DNA from: Bacteroidia bacterium
Lineage (GTDB): Bacteria > Planctomycetota > Phycisphaerae > Phycisphaerales > SM1A02
Direction: 5' to 3'
Length of the DNA: 8,080 nt
Assembly: GCA_030054235.1 (NCBI GenBank)
Contig: JASGCG010000056.1
Span: forward strand, 1 to 8,080
Positions 1 through 5,806 of this stretch are shown here, piece by piece. Each line of letters begins with the position of its first letter. Within the stretch, counting starts at the first letter, position 1. The notes below the pieces were generated by a model that saw only the letters and a program-made list of their open reading frames with translations, ran no database searches and was not told where the DNA came from. The translations under genes were made by a program, and so were the position numbers.

Positions 1-415
1 TGGTCCAACGGAACCCCGACCAGCGGCACCAGCCGAGGCATCGCGCCAAGCCCGACGAGCCGGCCCCGAAGCGAAGGTAGGTGTTGATCCAGCCGTTGGC
101 ATCGAAGCAGTTGATCTGCGTGATGCCCTTGGCGATGCCTAGCGAACCGTAGAGGTTGCGACCAACGAACGTGGCGTGCCCACTGTTGGAGGAGGCGCCG
201 GAGAAGAGATTGAAGGCCTTGCCGGCGAAGTCAGTCTCGGCGGGGTTCGGGCGGTAGCTGAGGCCCGCTGATTCGTTGGCCTCGACCTGCACGATCGGAA
301 CGCCCGCGCCGGTCGGCACGGCGGAACCGAGTCGAGCCACCAGTTCCTCGTAGCCAATCTCGTCAGCAAAGGCCGGCGCGGCCATGGTCAGGATGATCGC
401 CAAGCTGGTGCGCAT
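1..415 (-). CDS. Secreted subtilisin-like (S8-type) protein, 5' part only
   Basis: The first 138 codons of a minus-strand gene whose 3' end lies beyond the left edge. ATG at 415 is preceded by AGGAG (425-429) at a 9-nt spacing. Residues 1-17 (MRTSLAIILTMAAPAFA) form a typical Sec signal peptide with an AxA cleavage site before DEIGYEELVARLG. Around residues 76-97, SGHATFVGRNLYG followed by GIAKGI resembles the catalytic-His block of subtilases (GHGTHVAG...GVAPG). Upstream, TGAGVPIVQVEA sits where subtilases have G-GV-VAVIDTG, with Glu in place of the usual Asp. I therefore infer a subtilase-like fold, possibly catalytically altered; the Ser block is outside the window, so activity cannot be judged. 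The last ~15 residues read LARCLGWCRWSGFRWT, which is Trp/Cys-rich and looks out of frame (see findings). The family call is moderate; the gene itself is well supported. Confidence 0.6.
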   Translation of the reverse strand, partial: MRTSLAIILTMAAPAFADEIGYEELVARLGSAVPTGAGVPIVQVEANESAGLSYRPNPAETDFAGKAFNLFSGASSNSGHATFVGRNLYGSLGIAKGITQINCFDANGWINTYLRFGAGSSGLARCLGWCRWSGFRWT

Positions 416-424
416 GGTCCGAGG

Positions 425-429
425 CTCCT
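425..429 (-). promoter_or_regulatory. Shine-Dalgarno site of the left-edge gene
   Basis: On the minus strand AGGAG lies 9 nt before the ATG at 415 and supports that start over the in-frame ATG ten codons further in, which would cut away most of the signal peptide. The same motif and spacing occur before the gene starting at 5570. Confidence 0.7.
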
Positions 430-534
430 CTGTGCTGATGTGGACGGACGCGCGAAGTATTGCAACCACCTCGGTCGAGGCAAGATGAAATCGGCCAAGC
501 CGCCGAAATGGGTACGGGGCAGGGCAAAAACAAA

Positions 535-565
535 GGCACCGAGCGCCAAAGGGACGCTCGGTGCC
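535..565 (-). terminator. Intrinsic terminator of the first PEP-CTERM gene
   Basis: A perfect 11-bp inverted repeat: GGCACCGAGCG (535-545) and CGCTCGGTGCC (555-565), with a 9-nt loop. Read on the minus strand, the stem is followed at once by TTTGTTTTTG (534-525), a proper U-tract for Rho-independent termination. It starts 39 nt after the stop codon of the gene at 605-1150 and separates it from the next minus-strand gene (start 415), which must therefore have its own promoter in about 120 bp. Confidence 0.85.
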
Positions 566-604
566 GAGTTCCGGGAGAGCCCGAGGGCTCCGGAGATGCT
601 GTGC

Positions 605-1150
605 TCAGCGACGACGACGGCCAGCGAGGCCGGCGAGGCCGACGAGGGCGATCGCGCCGGGGGCGGGAACCACGTCCACGCCGATGAGCGTGATCGAGCC
701 GGTCCAGGTGCCCGAGGTGCCCGAAGCGCCGTAGCCGTTGCCCAGCCAAATGGTGGCGTCAGCCGAGGTGCCCGAGAACGAGATCGCGTTCACCGACTTG
801 CTGTCGATGACGGTCGTGCCGGGAACGCTCGAGCCGCCGTTGGCCCAGCTCACGCGCTGCAGCGCGTTGAGGTTCGAGAAGCCGCCGACCTGGAGCAGGC
901 CGCCGGTCGAGAGGGGGGCCACGTCGACGTACACGCAGAGGTCGTCGGCGTAGGTGAAACTGGTCGAGGCATTCAGGGTCGCGTTGACCGAGACGCCGGT
1001 GAGGGTGCCCGAGAAGCCGCCATAGGCAGCGGTCAGGTCGGTGAAGTTGAAACCAGTCCAGGTCTGGTTCGTGAAGGTGACGGTGACGTCGGCCGAAGCA
1101 GTTCCGGCGACAGCGGCGGCGAGGCCAGCAACGAGGGCAATCTTCTTCAT
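605..1150 (-). CDS. PEP-CTERM-type secreted surface protein (181 aa)
   Basis: A small exported protein predicted to be sorted by an exosortase-like system. Residues 1-20 (MKKIALVAGLAAAVAGTASA) are a clean Sec signal peptide with cleavage before DVTVTF. The mature part is rich in Thr, Ser, Gly, Asn and hydrophobic beta-prone stretches (for example VTVTFTNQTWTGFNFTDL), as expected for an extracellular beta-sandwich; I recognise no named domain. Residues 160-181 are the sorting tail: VVPAPGA, then the hydrophobic IALVGLAGLAG, then RRRR. The VPAPGA form rather than VPEP is the variant common in planctomycetes. The start is the first Met of the signal peptide. No strong Shine-Dalgarno is present; AAGAGAG 7 nt upstream is a weak candidate. 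A nested inverted repeat sits in the leader (1167-1208) and an intrinsic terminator follows (535-565), so it looks monocistronic. The exact role is unknown. Confidence 0.88.
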   Translation of the reverse strand: MKKIALVAGLAAAVAGTASADVTVTFTNQTWTGFNFTDLTAAYGGFSGTLTGVSVNATLNASTSFTYADDLCVYVDVAPLSTGGLLQVGGFSNLNALQRVSWANGGSSVPGTTVIDSKSVNAISFSGTSADATIWLGNGYGASGTSGTWTGSITLIGVDVVPAPGAIALVGLAGLAGRRRR

Positions 1151-1166
1151 GGAGGGACTCTCTTAG

Positions 1167-1208
1167 GAAAAGGGGAACTCAGCCGAGTTCGTCGGCGCGA
1201 CCCTTTTC
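1167..1208 (-). promoter_or_regulatory. Nested inverted repeat in the leader of the first PEP-CTERM gene
   Basis: Outer arms GAAAAGGG (1167-1174) and CCCTTTTC (1201-1208) are perfectly complementary over 8 bp. Directly inside, GAACTC (1175-1180) and GAGTTC (1185-1190) pair over 6 bp around a 4-nt loop. In the transcript this gives a 14-bp helix interrupted by one 10-nt bulge (1191-1200), ending 16 nt before the ATG at 1150. It could be an mRNA leader structure or a protein-binding site. The repeat is directly visible; its function is inferred. A similar arrangement precedes the second PEP-CTERM gene. Confidence 0.5.
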
Positions 1209-1342
1209 GAAATCCCTAGCGGTCGGAAGGATGACCCGGCAATCGGGGGAGGCAAGCACGCCGCGAATGAATCCCGATCTTTTTGTAATCACGGTCGAAC
1301 CAGCGGAGTGGACCCTGCGGGGGCGGTGGAGTCTTATAACCC

Positions 1343-2188
1343 TTACGTCGATCTAAGTTCATCCAGAGTCAAGAGTTGCGAGTGAAGTTCGTCCGACGCC
1401 GCCGCAACGACGGAACCCCCCAGGTGGGTCAATTCTCCTGTCAACGACGTCCAGACCGCGCCGCAGGCGGGCAGGATGGCTGCGAACGGGCCGATGTCCC
1501 ATGGGTGCATGACTGGTTCGACCACAGCATCCACGCGACCTGTGCAGAGCAGGAGCAGCGCGGAGCAGTCGCTCCATCCGCGAAGTGAGCCGGCGGCTCT
1601 CCCCAACCGCCACCAGAGGTCCAAGCGGTTGGAGCTGCGAAAGTACTCAGTGCTGGTCGTGCAGACCGTCGCAGCATGCAGAGGTCGCGGCGGGGCGACC
1701 CGGCATCGCTGTCGGTCATCAGCTCGTGTCCACCACGCTGCATCATGCGAAGAGGCCTCGATCCGTTCGCCAAGTGCTGGGTAGTCAGCGACGCCGGCGA
1801 CCACGACTGGCTCTCCGCGTTCGGTGCGATGCTCAAGTCCAACGAGCGTTCCCCAGAGTGGAATCCCGCGGACGAAACTGGCGGTGCCGTCGATGGGATC
1901 GATGATCCAGCGCCAGGTGCTCGAGCCTGGTTCGTCCCCATGTTCCTCGCCGAGGATCGCATCATGGGGATGGTGCATCCGGATCCTCGCTCGAAGGGCC
2001 GACTCGATCGCGCGATCGGCCTGGGTGACTGGGGATCCGTCGGACTTGGTGTCGACCTGCAGCGGTTGCGTGGCCCAGTGGAGACTGATCGAACGGAGTT
2101 CGTCCAGCCATCGGGCCAGATGGTCGAATCGAGCCTGCAGGCCGTCATCGTGCATGTCGGTGCATCGGTGCGCCGTGGCGCGTGGCAT
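1343..2188 (-). CDS. Inositol monophosphatase family phosphatase, HisN-like
   Basis: A metal-dependent phosphomonoesterase of the IMPase superfamily, cytoplasmic (no signal peptide). Visible family blocks: DTKSDGSPVTQAD (residues 46-58); GEE with metal-ligand Glu81; WIIDPIDGT (94-102) with metal ligands Asp97 and Asp100; and HPWD (228-231) with Asp231. The segment RGWSDCSALLLLCTGRVDAV before HPWD resembles histidinol-phosphatases of the HisN subgroup (RGW-DC-...-TGR-), so dephosphorylation of L-histidinol phosphate is the best specific guess. Inositol-1-phosphate or another small sugar phosphate cannot be excluded. At 281 aa (about 260-270 is usual) the N-terminus may be over-called: neither ATG at 2188 nor the in-frame ATG at 2155 (MHDDGLQARF) has a good ribosome site, and the family usually begins near the latter. 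A stop codon lies just upstream of 2188. No his genes are nearby. Confidence 0.87.
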   Translation of the reverse strand: MPRATAHRCTDMHDDGLQARFDHLARWLDELRSISLHWATQPLQVDTKSDGSPVTQADRAIESALRARIRMHHPHDAILGEEHGDEPGSSTWRWIIDPIDGTASFVRGIPLWGTLVGLEHRTERGEPVVVAGVADYPALGERIEASSHDAAWWTRADDRQRCRVAPPRPLHAATVCTTSTEYFRSSNRLDLWWRLGRAAGSLRGWSDCSALLLLCTGRVDAVVEPVMHPWDIGPFAAILPACGAVWTSLTGELTHLGGSVVAAASDELHSQLLTLDELRST

Positions 2189-2223
2189 GAATCACGATCG
2201 ACCACGCGGCAGGCCTCGAGCGC

Positions 2224-4755
2224 ATGGCACCTAGGATCCGTGCCATGCCGAACACGATCACGCTGATGGCGCTGCTGGTGACCCTGATGACCGCAGTCAT
2301 CGCTGGGCCCGTGACCTGGGGGCCGAGCTTCGCCGAGACCCCGACTGTTGCCGTGGCGGACCGGAGCGTGGTGATCCACTACTGGCGCCCAGACGGCGAC
2401 TACGCGGGCTGGAACCTCTGGGTCTGGAATGAGGGCGGTGCAGGGCGCAGCGTGCCGTTTGCCGCCGACAAGGACGGTGCCGTGGCGCGCTTCGAGGCCG
2501 ATGACGGCATCGAGCGGCTGGGCTTCATCGTGCGCAAGGGCGAGTGGGAGCGCAAGGATGTCGAGCAGGACCGATTCATCGAACTCAAGCCGCGCGGCCG
2601 GACGGAGATCTGGCTTGCGGCCGGGCAGGTGGCGATCCATGCCTCGGCGAAGGCGATCGATCGATCGAGCTCGTTCGTCGGGGCGTTCTTGGATGGACGG
2701 CAATCGATCACGCTCGCCATGTCAGGGCCGCTCGACGACAAGGGGCGCAAGGCGATCAAGGTGCGCATCGGCGACGGTACGGCCGTGCCGGTCGGATCCG
2801 TGACGGCCGATCGTGGGGGCGATGGTCGACCGACCTTCGCCATCAAGCTGGGCAAGGCGGTGGCGGATGATGCGATTGCCCGGTTGTCCATCCAGGTGGG
2901 CGGCGAATGGAGAACCGTCATCGCGCGTGGGATCCTCGATGATGCTGCGTTCACGGCACTCGATGCGGCGCTCGGGCCAACGTGCTCGAAGGATCGCGTC
3001 ACGGTCACCACGTGGTCGCCCGTCTCGAGCCGGGTCGAGCTTGAACTCTTCGAGAAGGGGCCTGACGGCCCAAGCAGGACGCTCCCGCTGGTCGCCGGAC
3101 CGAAGGGCACCTGGTCGATCGAGGTTCCGGGCGATCTGCACGGCGTGCCGTATCGGATGGCGTTCACGCACTACGGGCGGCGGCGCACGGCGGCGGACAT
3201 CCATGCCGTGGCGGCCAGTGCAGACAGTTCGTTCAGCATCTTTGCCGACCTGTCGCGCCTGGAGCCAGCAGGCTGGCAGACCGATCGGGGACCGACGCTG
3301 GCGCAGCCCACCGATGAGGTGTTGTACGAACTCCATGTGCGTGACTTCACGGTGGCCGATGCGTCGTGCCCGGCGGATCGTCGCGGCTCGTACCTGGGGC
3401 TGGTGCATGAAGGCAGCGTGGCGGGTGCGCCGACGGGGCTGGCGCACCTGCGGCGACTGGGCATCACGGGCGTGCACCTGCTGCCGATCCATGACTTCAC
3501 CGCCAAGCCCGATGAGTACAACTGGGGCTACTGGACGGCGCTCTTCAACGTGCCCGAGTCGAACTTCGCGGCGGATCGTCGAGATCCGCTGGCGCCGGTG
3601 CGCGAGCTGCGCCAGGCGGTCGCTGGCATGCATGCCGCGGGGATTCGCGTGGTGCTCGATGTCGTCTACAACCACACGAGTTCCAGCGGCGATGCCAGTC
3701 CCTTCGATGCGACGGTGCCGGGCTGGTTCTTCCGCACGACGCGTGATGGCTCGCTGACGAATGACGCCGGATGCGGCAACTCGGTCGCCGACGAGCGCCC
3801 CATGGTGCGCAAGTACATCCTCGATTCGCTCGCGCATTGGCTGCGTCAGTACCACGTCGATGGGTTCCGCTTCGATCTGTTGGGGACGCACGATCCAGCG
3901 ACGGTGCGAGCCATCGTCGAACGCGTGCGCTCGATCCGGCCCGATGCCACGCTCTACGGTGAGCCCTGGACTGGCGGCGGCCCGATTCGCTTCGGCAAGG
4001 GCGCGCAGAAGGGGACCGGGATGGCTGTCTTCAACGATCACCTGCGCAATGCGCTTCGGGGCGACCTTGACGGCGATCGCACAGGGTTCGTCAACGGCCC
4101 GGGCGGTGACCGCGAGGCGGTCAAGCGCGGCGTGGCGGGTTCGATCGACGACTTCACGGCTTCACCCGCGGAGAGCGTGAACTACGTCAGCGCGCACGAC
4201 AATCTGTGCTTGGTCGACAAGCTGGCCCGGTCGGCAAAGAGCGCGAGCGATGCCGAGCGCGAGGCGATGCTGCGGCTGGCGGTCGGCAGCGTGCTGCTGT
4301 CGCAGGGCATCCCGGTCCTCGAAGGTGGGTGCGAGATCGGGCGCACGAAGGGCGGCGACCACAACAGCTACGTGAGCGGCGACCGAGTCAATCGCTTCGA
4401 CTGGGAACGGGCCGGTCCATGGCAATCGACGACGGACTGGATCGCCGGGATGATCGCCTTGCGCAAGGCGCACCCTGCGCTGCGCATGACCGATGCCGCC
4501 GTGGTGCGAAACTCGATCCAGTGGTTGGGAGCCGCACCGCTCTTGGCGTGGACGATCGATGGTCGCTCGGCGGGCGATCCATCGCGCTCGCTGATCATCG
4601 CCCTCAATGGCGAGCCCGTGGCTGCAACGCTTGCGCTGCCGTCGGGTGAGTGGTCGGTCCTTGCCGATGGCGCGCGGGCCGGTGCGGTGCCGATGGGAAC
4701 GGCCAAGGGCTCGATGACCGTGGATCCGTGGTCACTCGTCGTGCTGGCGCGCTGA
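2224..4755 (+). CDS. pulA: Secreted type I pullulanase (CBM41 + GH13)
   Basis: An alpha-1,6-glucan debranching enzyme for pullulan, amylopectin or glycogen-type limit dextrins, exported to the periplasm or surface. Numbered from ATG 2224: a signal peptide covers about residues 1-28 (MAPRIRAMPNTITLMALLV...VIAG). A CBM41 starch-binding domain spans about 48-140, with VVIHYWRPDGDYAGW and DRFIELKPRGRTEIWLA. Beta-sandwich N-terminal domains extend to about 370. The GH13 barrel follows: the type I signature YNWGY (432-436), region I DVVYNH (479-484), region II GFRFDLLG with nucleophile Asp551, region III GEPW with acid/base Glu580, and region IV SAHDN with Asp659. A beta-rich C-terminal domain ends at VVLAR. 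All three catalytic acids are intact. YNWGY is followed by WT, not the usual DP. Two starts compete: 2224 puts two Arg in the signal-peptide n-region, while 2245 has AGGA at an 8-nt spacing. It diverges from the phosphatase gene and looks monocistronic. Confidence 0.93.
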   Translation: MAPRIRAMPNTITLMALLVTLMTAVIAGPVTWGPSFAETPTVAVADRSVVIHYWRPDGDYAGWNLWVWNEGGAGRSVPFAADKDGAVARFEADDGIERLGFIVRKGEWERKDVEQDRFIELKPRGRTEIWLAAGQVAIHASAKAIDRSSSFVGAFLDGRQSITLAMSGPLDDKGRKAIKVRIGDGTAVPVGSVTADRGGDGRPTFAIKLGKAVADDAIARLSIQVGGEWRTVIARGILDDAAFTALDAALGPTCSKDRVTVTTWSPVSSRVELELFEKGPDGPSRTLPLVAGPKGTWSIEVPGDLHGVPYRMAFTHYGRRRTAADIHAVAASADSSFSIFADLSRLEPAGWQTDRGPTLAQPTDEVLYELHVRDFTVADASCPADRRGSYLGLVHEGSVAGAPTGLAHLRRLGITGVHLLPIHDFTAKPDEYNWGYWTALFNVPESNFAADRRDPLAPVRELRQAVAGMHAAGIRVVLDVVYNHTSSSGDASPFDATVPGWFFRTTRDGSLTNDAGCGNSVADERPMVRKYILDSLAHWLRQYHVDGFRFDLLGTHDPATVRAIVERVRSIRPDATLYGEPWTGGGPIRFGKGAQKGTGMAVFNDHLRNALRGDLDGDRTGFVNGPGGDREAVKRGVAGSIDDFTASPAESVNYVSAHDNLCLVDKLARSAKSASDAEREAMLRLAVGSVLLSQGIPVLEGGCEIGRTKGGDHNSYVSGDRVNRFDWERAGPWQSTTDWIAGMIALRKAHPALRMTDAAVVRNSIQWLGAAPLLAWTIDGRSAGDPSRSLIIALNGEPVAATLALPSGEWSVLADGARAGAVPMGTAKGSMTVDPWSLVVLAR
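2233..2236 (+). promoter_or_regulatory. Candidate Shine-Dalgarno favouring the pullulanase start at 2245
   Basis: AGGA lies 8 nt before the in-frame ATG at 2245. The upstream ATG at 2224 has only AGG at a 10-nt spacing (2211-2213). The shorter product would begin MPNTITLMALLV, lacking basic residues in front of the hydrophobic core, which is why the longer start is kept as the main call. Confidence 0.4.
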
Positions 4756-4821
4756 AGGCGAGCCGGCGGAAGTCGCGACCGATTCGCGCGAGGTCGATCT
4801 CGACCAACGTGCGTCAAAGCA

Positions 4822-4853
4822 CAGCGGGTGCCGGCCGGAGCCGACACCCGCTG
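4822..4853. terminator. Hairpin between convergent genes, likely shared terminator
   Basis: Arms CAGCGGGTG (4822-4830) and CACCCGCTG (4845-4853) pair perfectly over 9 bp. After one C/A mismatch, CGGC (4832-4835) and GCCG (4840-4843) add 4 bp around a 4-nt loop. It lies 66 nt after the pullulanase stop (+) and 27 nt after the stop of the PEP-CTERM gene at 4881 (-). Neither side has a long U-tract: the minus-strand flank has only TGCTTT and the plus-strand flank none. Its strength and its place between two 3' ends suggest a bidirectional terminator or mRNA-end stabiliser. Confidence 0.65.
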
Positions 4854-4880
4854 GAGGGGATCATGATGGAACGCGCTGGA

Positions 4881-5570
4881 TCAGCGACGGCGACGCGAGA
4901 CAAGGCCCGCGACCGCGAGAAGCGCCACAGCACCCGGGGCCGGCACCACATCGCCGCTGATGACGACGTTGTCGATGCGGCTGGAGCCGGCCGCGGCCGC
5001 GGTGACCAGCGAACGGAAGCGAACGATGAGGAGGCTCGCGTCCTCAGCACCGGCGAGTGCCTGGCTGCTGGAGTACAGCGCGTTGTAGGTCGTCGACGAC
5101 CACGTACCGGGAGCGCCGCCGCCGCCCGACTGCAGGACGGTGTACGCGGCGACGGTCGTCCAGCTGGTACCGCCGTCGACGCTGAAGATCAGTTCGAACG
5201 ACGCTGGGCCGGTCGAGCTGCGAGCCTGATCCCACGACACGCTGATGTTCGAGTAGTTCGAGGTCGAGACGCGAGCCTCGTAGTAGTCGCCGATCGACCA
5301 GTTGTTGCTGCTGAAGGCGTACTGCGAGCCGTTGCCCGCGGGCGAGGTGTACGTGGCTGCGGCGAGAGTGTGGTAGGAGCTCAGGGAGCTGCCAGCGGTC
5401 TGGTCGCCCTGATCAGCCGCGCCAACCGAATAGGTCTGGCCGGTCGGGACGTTGCCGGCGCCGGTGGGGAACGCGGTGGTGATCGACCAACCGGCGATCA
5501 TGGCGCCGTCGGCAGCGGAAACCAAAGCGACAGCAATCGCTCCGGCGGTCAGGGAAACAAGGGACTTCAT
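4881..5570 (-). CDS. PEP-CTERM-type secreted surface protein (229 aa)
   Basis: A second exported, sortable protein. Residues 1-23 (MKSLVSLTAGAIAVALVSAADGA) form the signal peptide. The mature part has features of a beta-jelly-roll domain recurring in planctomycete and cyanobacterial PEP-CTERM proteins: SSNNWSIGDYYEARVS, ISVSWDQARSSTGPASFEL, SVDGGTSWTT and, near the end, GSSRIDNVVISG. The function of that domain is not known to me; carbohydrate or matrix binding is only a guess. Residues 208-229 are the sorting tail: VVPAPGA, then VALLAVAGLVS, then RRRR, closely matching the tail encoded at 605-1150. The start is fixed by AGGAG at 5580-5584, 9 nt before ATG 5570. The frame stays open to 5753, but that extension (Arg/Trp/Pro-rich) crosses the promoter and would bury the signal peptide, so it is rejected. 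It is transcribed away from the M14 gene and converges on the pullulanase gene. Confidence 0.9.
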   Translation of the reverse strand: MKSLVSLTAGAIAVALVSAADGAMIAGWSITTAFPTGAGNVPTGQTYSVGAADQGDQTAGSSLSSYHTLAAATYTSPAGNGSQYAFSSNNWSIGDYYEARVSTSNYSNISVSWDQARSSTGPASFELIFSVDGGTSWTTVAAYTVLQSGGGGAPGTWSSTTYNALYSSSQALAGAEDASLLIVRFRSLVTAAAAGSSRIDNVVISGDVVPAPGAVALLAVAGLVSRRRR

Positions 5571-5579
5571 TGTGAAAGG

Positions 5580-5584
5580 CTCCT
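5580..5584 (-). promoter_or_regulatory. Shine-Dalgarno site of the second PEP-CTERM gene
   Basis: AGGAG on the minus strand, 9 nt before ATG 5570. It settles the start at the signal peptide rather than at the longer open frame reaching 5753. Confidence 0.8.
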
Positions 5585-5587
5585 GGG

Positions 5588-5635
5588 GGAAAAGGGGTGG
5601 TCTGCGCCCTTTGACCCATCTCCAGTGCCTTTTCC
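5588..5635 (-). promoter_or_regulatory. Inverted repeat in the leader of the second PEP-CTERM gene
   Basis: GGAAAAGG (5588-5595) and CCTTTTCC (5628-5635) are perfectly complementary over 8 bp with a 32-nt spacer. An alternative pairing shares the start-proximal arm: AAAGGG (5591-5596) with CCCTTT (5607-5612), 10-nt loop. The two pairings exclude each other. The near arm ends 3 nt from the AGGAG site. It matches in placement and core sequence the repeat before the first PEP-CTERM gene. Whether it acts as RNA or DNA is unknown. Confidence 0.45.
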
Positions 5636-5651
5636 GGAACCTTCCGACCGG

Positions 5652-5679
5652 ACTATAGCCCGGATTGGATGGAATCCAA
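5652..5679 (-). promoter_or_regulatory. Candidate sigma70-type promoter for the second PEP-CTERM gene
   Basis: On the minus strand, TATAGT (5657-5652) matches the -10 consensus at 5 of 6 positions. TTGGAT (5679-5674) lies 16 nt upstream and matches -35 only at TTG. Transcription from here would give a leader of about 75 nt that contains the whole inverted repeat at 5588-5635. Planctomycete promoters are poorly characterised, so this is tentative. Confidence 0.4.
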
Positions 5680-5690
5680 ATTCGGATTGG
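5661..5690. repeat. Direct repeat CGGATTGG spaced by 22 bp
   Basis: CGGATTGG occurs at 5661-5668 and again at 5683-5690, start-to-start 22 bp, about two helical turns. The two copies bracket the candidate -35 hexamer (5674-5679). That geometry would suit tandem binding by a regulator, but 8-mers this short can recur by chance. Confidence 0.3.
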
Positions 5691-5806
5691 GTTCACTCGG
5701 AAGCGGTTCGTCTGCTGGAGCGCGGGCGTCATCGCCCCTCGGATGACTCCCATGGGCGGTCGTGCTGCGCCCGCCGATCCAGCGGCGACGTCGGTAGGCT
5801 TTGGTC

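Noticed and set aside
445..480. Possible -10/-35 for the left-edge gene (TTGCCT and AATACT on the minus strand)
   Set aside because: The spacer is 15 nt and AATACT matches only 4 of 6 bases; not strong enough to annotate, although a promoter must lie in 416-534.
577..590. Small inverted repeat GAGCC/GGCTC after the first PEP-CTERM gene
   Set aside because: Only 5 bp and no U-tract; the strong terminator at 535-565 explains the 3' end.
440..1219. Plus-strand open frame of 259 codons
   Set aside because: It is antisense to the first PEP-CTERM gene and its terminator; Arg/Gly/Ala-rich shadow.
1441..2703. Minus-strand open frame of 420 codons
   Set aside because: It crosses the phosphatase gene in another frame and runs antisense into the pullulanase gene; the product is low-complexity, Arg/Pro-rich, without domains.
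2722..4041. Minus-strand open frame of 439 codons opposite the pullulanase
   Set aside because: It is antisense to an unmistakable GH13 enzyme, its product is Arg/His-rich with no motif, and long antisense frames are expected at this GC content.
4792..4805. Palindrome GGTCGATCTCGACC after the pullulanase gene
   Set aside because: A 2-nt centre cannot form a normal RNA hairpin, and there is no promoter for it to regulate; likely chance in a TCGA-rich sequence.
1220..5650. 11-mer CGGTCGGAAGG at 1220-1230 (+) and 5640-5650 (-) near both PEP-CTERM leaders
   Set aside because: Orientation relative to the genes is opposite, and several chance 11-mer pairs are expected in 8 kb on two strands.
5571..5753. 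N-terminal extension of the second PEP-CTERM protein
   Set aside because: The frame is open, but it would hide the signal peptide, bypass a good AGGAG site and cover the candidate promoter.
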